Source: Orbaceae bacterium lpD04 (GTDB lineage Bacteria > Pseudomonadota > Gammaproteobacteria > Enterobacterales > Orbaceae). Taken from it: a stretch of DNA of 64,000 nt. The DNA lies in NCBI GenBank assembly GCA_036251935.1, contig CP133967.1, forward strand, positions 186,001 to 250,000, read 5' to 3'. Position 1 is the stretch's first letter; each line of letters begins with the position of its first letter. Of the stretch, positions 50,750-60,144 are shown one piece after another. Made by a program: the position numbers and the translations under genes. The notes under the pieces were generated by a model. That model was not told where the DNA came from. It worked only from the letters and a program-made list of their open reading frames with translations, and searched no databases.

Positions 50750-51130
50750 TTAAAATTGAATAACTCTATCGCTTTGTGACACTTTTTCACTTAGTTCACC
50801 AAGGCCAACTAATTCAAAACCCGCAGCAATATTATGGTTTAATTCCTCATTTACAATCCCACGTCTTTGCGCCGCCGCGATACATACCGAAAGTTTGAGT
50901 TGATACTTTTGAGCAAGTTTTTGCCATGCATTAACGATGTCAAATTCGTCATTGGCAGGATTTGTAAAGTTATTGGCATTATACGTTCCATCGGCATAGA
51001 AAAAAATAGATTGCAGTTGATGGTTAGAATTTAGAAGTGATAAACAAAATTGGTAGGCACAAAATGAAGCTTGGGTCCCATAAGCGGGACCCATAATAAT
51101 AATCGTATAATTTAATACGCTAATATTCAC
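50750..51130 (-). CDS. tusD: tRNA 2-thiouridine sulfurtransferase subunit TusD
   Basis: The 126-residue DsrE-family protein shows IIIMGPAYGTQASFCAYQFC, IFFYADGTYNANNFTNPAND, and the active cysteine (Cys83, equivalent to E. coli Cys78) in SVCIAAAQRRGIV. It accepts persulfide from TusA and passes it to TusE. It starts 6 bp after the fkpA stop, so it probably shares the fkpA transcript. Confidence 0.92.
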   Translation of the reverse strand: MNISVLNYTIIIMGPAYGTQASFCAYQFCLSLLNSNHQLQSIFFYADGTYNANNFTNPANDEFDIVNAWQKLAQKYQLKLSVCIAAAQRRGIVNEELNHNIAAGFELVGLGELSEKVSQSDRVIQF

Positions 51131-51136
51131 TAAATA

Positions 51137-51976
51137 TTATTTAGTTGGTTTTGTCTTTGATGCTGGTGCCGGAGCTGCTTGTGGTGCAGCTTGATCAACT
51201 CCATCAATACCAAGTAATTCTACTTCAAACACAAGTGTTGATGCTGGTGGGATCCCAGGGTTATCTTCACCAAATGCTGGGATTTCTTGATCACCATAAG
51301 CTAATTCAGGTGGAACAACGAGTTTAATTTTACCACCAGTACCGATTAATTCGATACCTTCAGCCCAACCTTTAATTACCGCATTTAATGGGAACTTGCT
51401 TGGTTCGTTACGATCATAAGAGCTATCAAACTTCTTACCATCAACTAATGTTCCAGTATAGTGAACAATAACACTATCAGTCTCTGTTGGGTGTTTACCT
51501 TTTCCTGCATCAACAATTTCATACAGTAACCCAGACTCAGTTTTTTTCACGCCAGGTTGTTTTGCAAAATCTTCACGGAATTTATCGCCAGCTGCAATGC
51601 TTGCTGATTTTTTCTCGTCAAATTTTGTTTGAGCTTCTTTTTGTAAACGCTGAGTTAGCTCATTTAAAATGTATTGGATTTGTTCTGGGGTATATTGTGA
51701 TTTACCGTCAAATGCTTCACTAAACCCTTTAATAATTTGAGAATTGTCTAATTCTAATTGACCTTTTTCAAGATTATTTTTTAAATCACTAGCTAATGAC
51801 GCACCAACAGCATAAGCTTCTTTTGTGGCATCTACTTCAATTTTAACGGTTTGACTTGTATCTTGCGTTGCAGCGGCTTGTTGCTGCGCGGTTGAATTTT
51901 CTTTCTTATCATCACAGCCCGCTAGTGCCAGAACAATTACACTGCTAATTAATGTCATTTTGAATAATGATTTCAT
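51137..51976 (-). CDS. fkpA: FkpA-type FKBP peptidyl-prolyl isomerase, lipoprotein form
   Basis: The 279-residue protein has an N-terminal dimerisation domain (about 50-130, YAVGASLASDL, ELTQRLQKEAQTKFDEK) and an FKBP domain (about 150-255) with VHYTGTLVDGKKFDSSY, FPLNAVIKGWAEGI and PPELAYG. It ends in an Ala/Pro tail. Unlike E. coli FkpA, which is soluble, the signal peptide ends in a lipobox LAGC (Cys21) followed by Asp-Asp, the Lol-avoidance signal that keeps lipoproteins in the inner membrane. It is a chaperone and isomerase for secreted proteins. tusDC follows. Confidence 0.9.
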   Translation of the reverse strand: MKSLFKMTLISSVIVLALAGCDDKKENSTAQQQAAATQDTSQTVKIEVDATKEAYAVGASLASDLKNNLEKGQLELDNSQIIKGFSEAFDGKSQYTPEQIQYILNELTQRLQKEAQTKFDEKKSASIAAGDKFREDFAKQPGVKKTESGLLYEIVDAGKGKHPTETDSVIVHYTGTLVDGKKFDSSYDRNEPSKFPLNAVIKGWAEGIELIGTGGKIKLVVPPELAYGDQEIPAFGEDNPGIPPASTLVFEVELLGIDGVDQAAPQAAPAPASKTKPTK

Positions 51977-52206
51977 TCTTAACTCTCCATATATGAATAT
52001 CTTGTGTCACTACAAAAAAAATTTTCGACTAGCTTAGTATATACAAATATACTGATAATAGTACGTAATTTACAAATTCCTGATAATTTTATCATTCATT
52101 ATTGAAGTTATACCGTAAATAATAAGCTCAGACGATTCCCCCAAGCGCTAACATAAGCTATAATATATAGCAGATATATTTATATTCGTAAATAAGGATG
52201 ACTATT

Positions 52207-52653
52207 TTGAGCACTGAATTAAATTCTCTTGATATTGATGAAATAATTCGTTTATTACCGCATCGTTTCCCATTTTTAATGGTTGATCGCGTTGTGAGTT
52301 ACGAAAAAGGCAAAACATTAAGAGCGATTAAAAATGTTTCGGTCAACGAGCCTTTTTTTCAGGGTCACTTTCCTAATAAACCGGTTTTCCCTGGTGTATT
52401 AATTTTAGAAGCAATGGCTCAAGCAACGGGTATTTTAGCATTTAAAAGTATTGAAGAATTAACACCTGGCCAACTTTATTATTTTGCTTCGGTAGACAAA
52501 GCAAGATTTAAACGCCCTGTTGTTCCTGGCGATCAAATGATTCTTGATGTTACCTACATTAAAGAGCGAAGAGGTATTGCATTATTCCATGGTATTGCAA
52601 CGGTTGATGGTAAACTTGTGTGTGAAGCTGAAATGATGTGTGCTCGCAAATAA
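52207..52653 (+). CDS. fabZ: 3-hydroxyacyl-ACP dehydratase FabZ
   Basis: The hot-dog-fold enzyme aligns with E. coli Fab[21 protein letters not shown] with catalytic His, and [20 protein letters not shown] with catalytic Glu. It dehydrates hydroxyacyl-ACP in fatty acid elongation. I prefer the TTG at 52207 (E. coli fabZ also uses TTG): TAAGG is 9 nt upstream of it, but directly abuts the ATG at 52198. It heads fabZ-lpxA-lpxB-rnhB. bamA, skp and lpxD, which normally precede it, are absent; fkpA is divergent instead. Confidence 0.93.
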   Translation: MSTELNSLDIDEIIRLLPHRFPFLMVDRVVSYEKGKTLRAIKNVSVNEPFFQGHFPNKPVFPGVLILEAMAQATGILAFKSIEELTPGQLYYFASVDKARFKRPVVPGDQMILDVTYIKERRGIALFHGIATVDGKLVCEAEMMCARK

Positions 52654-52687
52654 GTTGATAACTGAATCACGATATTAAGGAATATTT

Positions 52688-53479
52688 ATGGCAATTGATA
52701 AGTCGGCTGTAATTCACCCAAGCTCAATTATTGAAGATGGTGCTGTGATTCATGCTAATGTTAAAATTGGTCCATTTTGTTATGTTGGTAAAGACGTTGA
52801 AATTGGCGAAGGAACTGAGCTAAAGTCTCATGTTGTAATTAATGGCCACACCAAAATAGGTCAGGATAACCAAATCTATCAATTTGCTTCAATTGGTGAG
52901 GTTAATCAAGATCTAAAATATCAAGGTGAGCCGACTCGCACCGAAATCGGCGATCGTAATCGTATCCGCGAAAGTGTGACTATTCACCGTGGTACGGTTC
53001 AAGGTAAAAACGTTACTCGTGTTGGTAATGATAATCTATTAATGATTAATGCCCACGTTGCTCATGATTGCCAAGTTGGCGATCGCTGCATTTTAGCTAA
53101 TAATGCAACTCTTGCCGGGCACGTTGAACTTGATGATTTTGTCATTATCGGCGGTATGACGGCGGTGCATCAATTTTGTGTTATTGGTGCTCATGTTATG
53201 GTCGGTGGCTGTTCGGGCGTCGCTCAAGATGTACCTCCTTATGTGATTGCTCAAGGAAATCATGCAACGCCTCATGGCGTTAACCTTGAAGGACTTAAAC
53301 GTCGAGGGTTTAGTAAAGAGGCTTTACATGCTATTCGTAACAGCTATAAGGCTTTATACCGTAACGGATTATCTTTAGATGAAGCAAAAGAACAAATTAT
53401 TCTTATTGCTGAGCAAAACCCAGAAGCTAAGCTATTTCTTGATTTCTTATCACGCTCAACTCGTGGTATTATTCGTTAG
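52688..53479 (+). CDS. lpxA: UDP-N-acetylglucosamine acyltransferase LpxA
   Basis: The 263-residue left-handed beta-helix protein has hexapeptide repeats ([20 protein letters not shown]), the catalytic His in [19 protein letters not shown], and a helical C-terminus ending [11 protein letters not shown]. It performs the first step of lipid A synthesis, adding 3-hydroxyacyl to UDP-GlcNAc. It follows fabZ by 34 bp. Confidence 0.96.
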   Translation: MAIDKSAVIHPSSIIEDGAVIHANVKIGPFCYVGKDVEIGEGTELKSHVVINGHTKIGQDNQIYQFASIGEVNQDLKYQGEPTRTEIGDRNRIRESVTIHRGTVQGKNVTRVGNDNLLMINAHVAHDCQVGDRCILANNATLAGHVELDDFVIIGGMTAVHQFCVIGAHVMVGGCSGVAQDVPPYVIAQGNHATPHGVNLEGLKRRGFSKEALHAIRNSYKALYRNGLSLDEAKEQIILIAEQNPEAKLFLDFLSRSTRGIIR

Positions 53480-53486
53480 TCATGAT

Positions 53487-53513
53487 GATGTATCGCAAAG
53501 CGATACATCTTTT
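53487..53513 (+). terminator. Terminator-like hairpin between lpxA and lpxB
   Basis: GATGTATCGC-AAA-GCGATACATC followed by TTTT, starting 8 nt after the lpxA stop. A perfect 10-bp stem with a T-run, placed inside what is usually one operon. Confidence 0.75.
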
Positions 53514-53548
53514 CTCTATTATATTTAATTCAACTAACTCAACTCATT

Positions 53549-54706
53549 ATGAATGATAATCATCAACGCTGTTTAACAATTGCGATAGTTGCTGGCGAAA
53601 CGTCTGGCGATATTTTAGGGGCGGGTCTGATTCGTGCTTTACGTGCCAGTTATTCAAATATCCGATTTGTTGGTATTGCAGGGCCTAAAATGCAATCTGA
53701 AGGCTGTGAAGCATGGTACCAAATGGATGAATTATCAGTGATGGGAATTGTTGAAGTATTGGGTAAATTACGCCGCATATTATCAATTCGTAAAGATATA
53801 ACCAAGCGGATTAAAACGTTAAAACCCGACTTATTTATTGGTATTGATGCTCCCGATTTTAACCTTTCTTTAGAAGGAAAGTTAAAACAAGCGAATATAA
53901 AAACGATTCATTATGTTAGTCCTTCAGTTTGGGCATGGAAACAAAAACGAGTCTTTAAGATCAAGCGTAATACCGATTTAATTTTAACATTTTTGCCTTT
54001 TGAAAAAGCCTTTTATGATAAGTATGAGGTACCTTGCCGCTTTATTGGTCATAAAATGGCAGATGATATTGCTTTATCACCCGATAAAAACAATATGAGA
54101 TCGCAGCTAAATATTCCTCAGGGTATGACAGTTCTTTCTTTATTACCAGGGAGTCGGCATGCGGAAGTGACATTACTTTCTGCGCCATTTTTACAAGCTG
54201 CACAATTAATTAGTCAAGCTATTCCTGATTTACATATTATTGTCCCTTTAGCTAATCAAAAGAGAAGACAGGAATTTGAAGCAATTAAAGCTCAAGTTGC
54301 GCCAGCGTTATCTATCCAATTATTGGACGGACATGCAAGAGAAGCAATGATTGCAAGTGATGCAGCAATTCTTGCATCAGGAACGGTAGCATTAGAATGT
54401 ATGCTTGCTAAATGCCCAATGGTTGTCGGTTATAAAATGAAGCCGTTTACATTTTGGTTGGCTAAAAAACTGGTTAAAACACCTTATGTATCATTACCCA
54501 ATATTTTAGCAGGTAAAGAAATCGTGCCTGAATTGCTACAAGATGACTGCACTCCACAAAACATTGCTGAGCAAATTATTAGGTTATTAAAAAATGATAA
54601 CACCTTATTAAAGGCAACATTTTTATCATTACATCAGCAAATTCGTTGTAATGCAGATCAACAGGCAGCTAATGCGGTTTTAGCGCTAATTGGAGTCAAG
54701 CCATGA
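53549..54706 (+). CDS. lpxB: Lipid A disaccharide synthase LpxB
   Basis: The 385-residue GT19 glycosyltransferase shows [60 protein letters not shown] and [13 protein letters not shown]. It joins UDP-diacyl-GlcN and lipid X to the lipid A disaccharide. The stop overlaps the rnhB start by 4 bp. A hairpin terminator lies between lpxA and this gene, and a TATTAT-type -10 sits before the ATG, so it may have its own promoter. Confidence 0.95.
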   Translation: MNDNHQRCLTIAIVAGETSGDILGAGLIRALRASYSNIRFVGIAGPKMQSEGCEAWYQMDELSVMGIVEVLGKLRRILSIRKDITKRIKTLKPDLFIGIDAPDFNLSLEGKLKQANIKTIHYVSPSVWAWKQKRVFKIKRNTDLILTFLPFEKAFYDKYEVPCRFIGHKMADDIALSPDKNNMRSQLNIPQGMTVLSLLPGSRHAEVTLLSAPFLQAAQLISQAIPDLHIIVPLANQKRRQEFEAIKAQVAPALSIQLLDGHAREAMIASDAAILASGTVALECMLAKCPMVVGYKMKPFTFWLAKKLVKTPYVSLPNILAGKEIVPELLQDDCTPQNIAEQIIRLLKNDNTLLKATFLSLHQQIRCNADQQAANAVLALIGVKP

Positions 54707-55302
54707 TATTTACCTATCCTTGTAATGTAGGACTAATCGCGGGCGTTGATGAGGTTGGCCGAGGGCCATTATGTGGTGATGTTGTTACTGCCGCTGTTAT
54801 TTTAGATCCCAATAAACCGATAACAGGACTTGCAGATTCAAAGAAGTTAACCGAAAAAAAACGTGAATACTTATTTGATATTATAAAAGAGCAAGCATTA
54901 TCATGGAGTATTGCAAGAGCAAGTGTTTTGGAAATTGATCAGCTAAATATTTTGCATGCAACGATGCTAGCTATGCAAAGAGCGGTTGCGGGATTATCGA
55001 TTAAACCTGATTTTGTGTTAGTTGATGGTAATCGAGCACCTGATTTTGGGATCACAGCTCAAACAGTTGTAAAGGGCGATAGCCTTGTACAAGAAATTGG
55101 TGCAGCATCTATTTTAGCTAAAGTCACTCGTGATAGAGAGATGCAAGAGCTCGATAAAATTTACCCTCAGTATGGCCTAGCTAAGCATAAAGGTTACCCA
55201 ACTAAAGCTCATATCGATGCAATCTCACAACATGGTGTGAATCAAATTTATCGTAAGAGCTTTGCCCCAGTAAGAAATATATTAAATAAGCCTTTTAACT
55301 AA
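54703..55302 (+). CDS. rnhB: Ribonuclease HII
   Basis: The 199-residue enzyme has the metal-binding DE pair in [31 protein letters not shown], and [15 protein letters not shown]. It removes RNA, including single ribonucleotides, from DNA. It is coupled to lpxB by an ATGA overlap. dnaE, which follows in E. coli, is not here. Confidence 0.95.
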   Translation: MIFTYPCNVGLIAGVDEVGRGPLCGDVVTAAVILDPNKPITGLADSKKLTEKKREYLFDIIKEQALSWSIARASVLEIDQLNILHATMLAMQRAVAGLSIKPDFVLVDGNRAPDFGITAQTVVKGDSLVQEIGAASILAKVTRDREMQELDKIYPQYGLAKHKGYPTKAHIDAISQHGVNQIYRKSFAPVRNILNKPFN

Positions 55303-55321
55303 CATCGCAAGTCTAAATTAA

Positions 55322-55343
55322 AGGGTAACTCAATATATTACCC
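55322..55343 (+). terminator. Weak hairpin after rnhB
   Basis: GGGTAA and TTACCC flank a 9-10-nt loop about 20 nt after the stop. T-run absent. Possible terminator. Confidence 0.4.
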
Positions 55344-55397
55344 TAATCTCCTTATTACACCTTCAATTTACTTAATGAAATAGAACATGAAATTTCC

Positions 55398-55424
55398 TTC
55401 ATTTATTTTTCATGTAGCTTTCAT
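55398..55424 (+). promoter_or_regulatory. Three TTCAT repeats at 11-bp spacing before macA
   Basis: TTCAT occurs at 55398, 55409 and 55420, exactly 11 bp apart, about 62-88 bp before the macA ATG. Tandem half-sites at one helical turn are the standard operator form for OmpR/PhoB-family regulators. An inverted ATGAA at 55387 extends the array. Confidence 0.55.
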
Positions 55425-55485
55425 ACCCATTAGTTATAGTGAGCTTAAATTTGAATAAGTAAGTTAATTTAAGTTAAGGTGATTT

Positions 55486-56661
55486 ATGAAATATAATTTG
55501 AAAGTTATTATTTCCATTTGCGTACTAATTGTTGGTATAGCATTTTATTTTTTGGTATTTAAAACATCCGATCAGATCCATTACATTACGGTTCCTGTAA
55601 GTAAAGGCAATATTAACCAAGAGGTTAGTGCCACAGGTGAAGTTGCACCAATTCAGCTAGTGACTGTTGGTTCACAAGTTTCAGGTCAAATTGAAACGCT
55701 TTATGTAAAATTAGGGCAAACAATTAAAAAAGGTGATTTAATTGCCCAAATAGATTCAACGACTCAGCAAAATACTTATAATACCGAGCAAGCTAAACTT
55801 GAAAGCTATCAAGCACAATATGAAGCAGCTGAAGTTCAACTTGCTGTTGCAAAGTCGCAGTATGATCGTGAAGTTACTCTTTATGCACAAAAAGCAACAT
55901 CTAAAGCTAGCCTAGAAGATTCACAAAGTACTTATGCTACAGCCAAATCAAGCGTGGTTGAGCTTAAATCATTAATCTCACAAACCCAGATATCATTAAA
56001 TACCGCTAAGGTTAATTTGGGTTATACCAAAATTCTTTCTCCTCTTGATGGTACCGTTGTTTCAGTACCAGTTGAAGAAGGACAAACGGTTAACGCTGCA
56101 ATGTCTACGCCAACGATAGTGCAAATTGCGGATCTAACTGAAATGAAAATATTAATGGAAATATCAGAAGGCGATATTAATAAAATAGCGCCGGGAATGA
56201 CGGTGACATATTCCGTACTTTCATCATCAAACGAAGTATTTACCACAACATTAAAAGCGATTGATCCTGGCCTTACGACCTTAACGAATGGAACGTATGT
56301 GCAAGGCGGAAGTTCTGATGCTGCTATTTACTATTATGGCCGACTTGAAGTTCCTAACACTGAAGGGAAACTACGTATTGGTATGACAACGCAAGATATG
56401 ATCAAAATAGCCTATAAAGAGGATGTATTGACGATCCCAATGTCAACGTTATCAGAACATAATGGTAAAACCTACGTTAGAATTCTTGAAAATAATGACA
56501 AAGTGGTTGAAAAGCAAATTACGACAGGATTATCTGATGGTATCAATATCGAAGTAACAAGTGGGCTAAATGAAGGTGAGTTCGTCGTACAATCGCAAAT
56601 GAGTGATCAACAAATTAATAGCTCAGTTAACTCGATGCAGCGCCCCGGAAGAATGATGTAA
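55486..56661 (+). CDS. macA: MacA-type periplasmic adaptor of an ABC efflux pump
   Basis: The 391-residue membrane fusion protein has one N-terminal membrane helix (about 8-28), a lipoyl-like domain (GSQVSGQIETLYVKLGQTIK), a coiled-coil hairpin of about 100 residues, the second lipoyl half (LGYTKILSPLDGTVVSVPVE) and a beta-barrel domain. Family role: it links MacB to the outer-membrane factor and stimulates MacB ATPase. It is the first gene of macA-macB-OMF. It is somewhat longer than E. coli MacA (371 aa). Confidence 0.9.
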   Translation: MKYNLKVIISICVLIVGIAFYFLVFKTSDQIHYITVPVSKGNINQEVSATGEVAPIQLVTVGSQVSGQIETLYVKLGQTIKKGDLIAQIDSTTQQNTYNTEQAKLESYQAQYEAAEVQLAVAKSQYDREVTLYAQKATSKASLEDSQSTYATAKSSVVELKSLISQTQISLNTAKVNLGYTKILSPLDGTVVSVPVEEGQTVNAAMSTPTIVQIADLTEMKILMEISEGDINKIAPGMTVTYSVLSSSNEVFTTTLKAIDPGLTTLTNGTYVQGGSSDAAIYYYGRLEVPNTEGKLRIGMTTQDMIKIAYKEDVLTIPMSTLSEHNGKTYVRILENNDKVVEKQITTGLSDGINIEVTSGLNEGEFVVQSQMSDQQINSSVNSMQRPGRMM

Positions 56662-56739
56662 CGCATTTTGCTTATGTTTAGTGAGAATAATATGGCTATT
56701 GTCGATTTAATAAAAATAATGGCCAATTAGGAGTAAGTA

Positions 56740-58683
56740 ATGGATATTATTAAGATCAGTCAAATTAACAAACTTTTTGGTAATAAAGACAACCAAGTCT
56801 ATGCGCTAAAAAGTATTGATTTGACTATTGAAAAGGGTGATTTTGTCGCGATCATCGGTCAGTCAGGTTCAGGTAAATCGACATTAATGAATATACTCGG
56901 TTGTCTTGATACGCCTTCATCGGGTTCTTATCAGATCAATGGTGTTGAGACAAGCCAAATGAATAATAACCAGCTAGCCGAGCTGCGCTCTAAAACGTTT
57001 GGTTTTATTTTTCAACGCTACAATTTATTAGGAAATTTAAGTGCTTTAGAAAATGTTGCGCTACCCGCTATTTATAATGGCACTAATATTACTGAGCGCA
57101 GAGCGAGAGCCCAATCATTATTAGGCGATTTAGGATTAGGTGAAAAATTAGATAATAAGCCAAATGAGCTTTCAGGTGGTCAACAGCAAAGAGTTAGTAT
57201 TGCGCGAGCTTTAATGAATGGTGGCGAGATCATTTTAGCTGATGAACCAACCGGTGCACTTGATTCTAAAAGCGGTGAAAACGTGATGGAAATCATCATG
57301 GATTTACACCGTAAAGGTCACACGATTATTTTAGTGACACACGATAAAAATATCGCTAATTATGCAAGCCGAGTTATTGAAATTAAAGATGGAATAATTA
57401 TTGCCGATCACCGTCAAAATGAAGATATTTGCCAATCTTTAACTCCAACAAAAACCACTACTCGCAATGTGTTTTCGCACTATAAATATATGCTATGTGA
57501 ATCGTTTAAAATGTCTATTCAAGCGATTTTATCACATAAAATGCGCTCACTTTTAACAATGTTAGGTATTATTATTGGTATTGCTTCTGTTGTGACCGTT
57601 GTTGCACTCGGGCAAGGCTCAACAAAAACGATTATGGAAAATATTAATTCGATGGGAACAAATACGATTGATATTTTACCCGGTAAGAATTTTGGTGATA
57701 TGCGCTCTAATAAGATAAAAACACTAACCGTTGGTGATGCAAACTATTTAACACAACAAAACTATATTGATAGTACCACTCCAAATAGCTCGACTAGTGG
57801 CACAATTACATTTGCTAATGAATCTGTTAGCGCACAGCTTAATGGCGTTGGTGAACAGTATTTTGATGTTAAAGGTATTAAAATTGAATCAGGACGCATT
57901 TTTAGTCCACAAGATGTTAAAGATAATGCCTCTGTCGTGGTTATTGATCAAAATGTAAAAAATAAGCTATTTTCTAATGGTGAAAATCCAATAGGGAAAA
58001 TGATTATTTTTAATAAAAAACCGTTAAAAATTATTGGCGTTGCACAAAAACTCACAACTGTAGGCATGTCCTCCGATACCTTAACGTTATGGACGCCTTA
58101 TACAACTGTGATGAATAAAGTAACGGGTGGGAAATATATCAGTTCGATTACGGTAAAAGTTGCTGACAACGTGAGTTCACAGCAAGCTGAAGAGAATATT
58201 ATTCAAGTATTAACTCAGCGCCATGGTAGTAAAGATTTTTTTACAATTAACTCTGATAGCATCAAAAAAACGATAGAAAGTACAACAAGTACGATGACAA
58301 TATTAGTATCAGGTATTGCATTAATTTCATTAATTGTTGGTGGTATTGGGGTAATGAATATTATGCTGGTATCCGTTACTGAGCGAACTAAAGAAATTGG
58401 ATTGCGTATGGCAATTGGCGCCAAGCAAGCTGATATCATGCAGCAATTTTTAATAGAAGCTGTGTTAATTTGTATGATTGGCGGTGTATTGGGATTGATA
58501 TTCTCTGGTTTAATTGGGCTTGTGCTAGGGATTTTTTTAGCGGATGTGGTTACGCTCTCTTTCTCGACCAATATTATGGTGTTATCCATTGTATTCTCGA
58601 TGCTAATTGGGGTAGTTTTCGGTTTTATGCCTGCAAAAAATGCCGCTAAACTTAATCCAATTGAAGCATTAACAAGGGAGTAA
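56740..58683 (+). CDS. macB: MacB-type ABC transporter (ATPase plus permease)
   Basis: The 647-residue protein is the size of E. coli MacB (648). The N-terminal ATPase has Walker A GQSGSGKST (40-48), signature LSGGQQQRVSIARAL and Walker B IILADEPTGALDS. The MacB periplasmic domain lies between membrane helix 1 (about 273-293) and three C-terminal helices. Mechanotransmission pumps of this type expel macrolides, lipopeptides, enterotoxin or heme precursors; the substrate here is unknown. TTAGGAG precedes the ATG. The stop overlaps the next gene region. Confidence 0.92.
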   Translation: MDIIKISQINKLFGNKDNQVYALKSIDLTIEKGDFVAIIGQSGSGKSTLMNILGCLDTPSSGSYQINGVETSQMNNNQLAELRSKTFGFIFQRYNLLGNLSALENVALPAIYNGTNITERRARAQSLLGDLGLGEKLDNKPNELSGGQQQRVSIARALMNGGEIILADEPTGALDSKSGENVMEIIMDLHRKGHTIILVTHDKNIANYASRVIEIKDGIIIADHRQNEDICQSLTPTKTTTRNVFSHYKYMLCESFKMSIQAILSHKMRSLLTMLGIIIGIASVVTVVALGQGSTKTIMENINSMGTNTIDILPGKNFGDMRSNKIKTLTVGDANYLTQQNYIDSTTPNSSTSGTITFANESVSAQLNGVGEQYFDVKGIKIESGRIFSPQDVKDNASVVVIDQNVKNKLFSNGENPIGKMIIFNKKPLKIIGVAQKLTTVGMSSDTLTLWTPYTTVMNKVTGGKYISSITVKVADNVSSQQAEENIIQVLTQRHGSKDFFTINSDSIKKTIESTTSTMTILVSGIALISLIVGGIGVMNIMLVSVTERTKEIGLRMAIGAKQADIMQQFLIEAVLICMIGGVLGLIFSGLIGLVLGIFLADVVTLSFSTNIMVLSIVFSMLIGVVFGFMPAKNAAKLNPIEALTRE

Positions 58684-58688
58684 TGAAA

Positions 58689-60074
58689 ATGCAAATAAAT
58701 GCCATCACCAAATTAGTATTACTGTGCTCATTTATACTTGTTGGTTGTAGTAATAGCTCATATCAGCAAAATTCACTTACTTCGCAATTAAGCTATACGC
58801 CGCAAGTGGCTAATGATTACCTTGTTGACCAAAAATGGTGGCAAGCTTATCAAGATCCGCAATTAGATAAGTTAATCGAGCAGGGACTTGCAAATAATAT
58901 TGATTTAGCACAAAGCTTACTTACGATGCAAAAAGCAATGTATGAAGCTAATTTAAGTAAAGTTGATTTATATCCAACATTATCTGGTGATTTAGGTGCG
59001 ACAACTAGCCGTAATACCTATAAGCACGATAGTTTTAATAAGAATCGTAGTTTTTCAGGAGAGTTAAGCTTAAGTTATGAGCTTGATGTTTTGCAAAAAT
59101 TACATGATTCAGCCGATGCAAATGTTGCTAAGTATCAAGCCTCACAATTTGATGTTGATAATGTACGTTTAACATTAATTAATAGCATTATTGATGTGTA
59201 TTATAATTTAGCTTATTTAAATGCGGCGATCACTGCAACACAAAGTAGCTTAACTAACTATCAACAGATGAACAATGTAACGAGTGCTAAATATTATAAA
59301 GGTAAAACAGATGAACTCGATTTGCTGCAAATTGTGCAGTCAATTAAAAGTGATGAAAATAGTTTATTAACTTATCAAACACAGTTAAAAGAGAACGAAC
59401 AGACATTACGCAATTTATTAAACTTAAAACCAAGTGATAAGCTTAATCTTAATTATCCCGATATGACGATGATAAAACCATTGGCTGTTGATTTAGATAT
59501 TCCATTATCTGTACTGGCTAATCGCCCAGATCTAAAAGCGAGCGAGTTACGATTAGAGGCGGCATTTAAAGATTTAGCAGCACAAAATAAAAGCTGGTAT
59601 CCGGCAATTACACTAAAAACGGCAATTAACTCATCGGATAATAATATTGGTAATACGTTTGATTTTCCGGTCTTATTAGGCAGTATCTCAATTAGCTTAC
59701 CTTTTTTAGATTGGGATCGCGTAAGTAATAATATTCATATTTCAGAAACGGATTATCAAACGGCTCAGCTTAATTTTGAAAATAGTATTAATACCGCATT
59801 AAACGAAGTTGCCTATTATTATCAAGCTTATAATAATAATCGAATTATACTTGATAACTCTCAGCAACAATTTACGGCTAACGTTAAAATAATGCAGTTA
59901 TACGATAAACGTTATCAAAGTGGTAAAAGTGAATTTAAAGATTATTTAGATAGTATTAATACCGTTAATTCATCTAAGATTAATTTAATTAATGAGCATT
60001 ACCAATTAATCAAAGATGAAAATATGGTATTTAAAGCGATGGCTGGTCGCTATCACAATATTGCAAGTCACTAA
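58689..60074 (+). CDS. Outer-membrane efflux lipoprotein, NodT/CusC type
   Basis: This TolC-fold outer-membrane factor has a lipoprotein signal with LVGCSN (Cys20) and +2 Ser, which fits outer-membrane sorting. Both repeats of the family are present: WWQAYQDPQLDKLIEQGLAN near the start and NRPDLKASELRLEAAFKDLA in the middle, with long coiled coils. The ATG at 58689 has GGGAG at 8 nt; an ATG at 58683 overlaps the macB stop (TAATG) with too short a spacing. It completes a dedicated tripartite MacAB pump, whereas E. coli MacAB borrows TolC. Confidence 0.88.
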   Translation: MQINAITKLVLLCSFILVGCSNSSYQQNSLTSQLSYTPQVANDYLVDQKWWQAYQDPQLDKLIEQGLANNIDLAQSLLTMQKAMYEANLSKVDLYPTLSGDLGATTSRNTYKHDSFNKNRSFSGELSLSYELDVLQKLHDSADANVAKYQASQFDVDNVRLTLINSIIDVYYNLAYLNAAITATQSSLTNYQQMNNVTSAKYYKGKTDELDLLQIVQSIKSDENSLLTYQTQLKENEQTLRNLLNLKPSDKLNLNYPDMTMIKPLAVDLDIPLSVLANRPDLKASELRLEAAFKDLAAQNKSWYPAITLKTAINSSDNNIGNTFDFPVLLGSISISLPFLDWDRVSNNIHISETDYQTAQLNFENSINTALNEVAYYYQAYNNNRIILDNSQQQFTANVKIMQLYDKRYQSGKSEFKDYLDSINTVNSSKINLINEHYQLIKDENMVFKAMAGRYHNIASH

Positions 60075-60084
60075 TCATTGCTTG

Positions 60085-60118
60085 ACCGATGTTAAGTAAA
60101 TATTTGCTTAGCATCGGT
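60085..60118. terminator. Hairpin between the efflux operon and the sensor kinase
   Basis: ACCGATGTTAAG pairs with CTTAGCATCGGT (one G-T pair) around a 10-nt AT loop. No long T-run. It lies between convergent stops and probably acts in both directions. Confidence 0.5.
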
Positions 60119-60144
60119 AGTATTTAGCGTGGCCTTTTTAGCCG

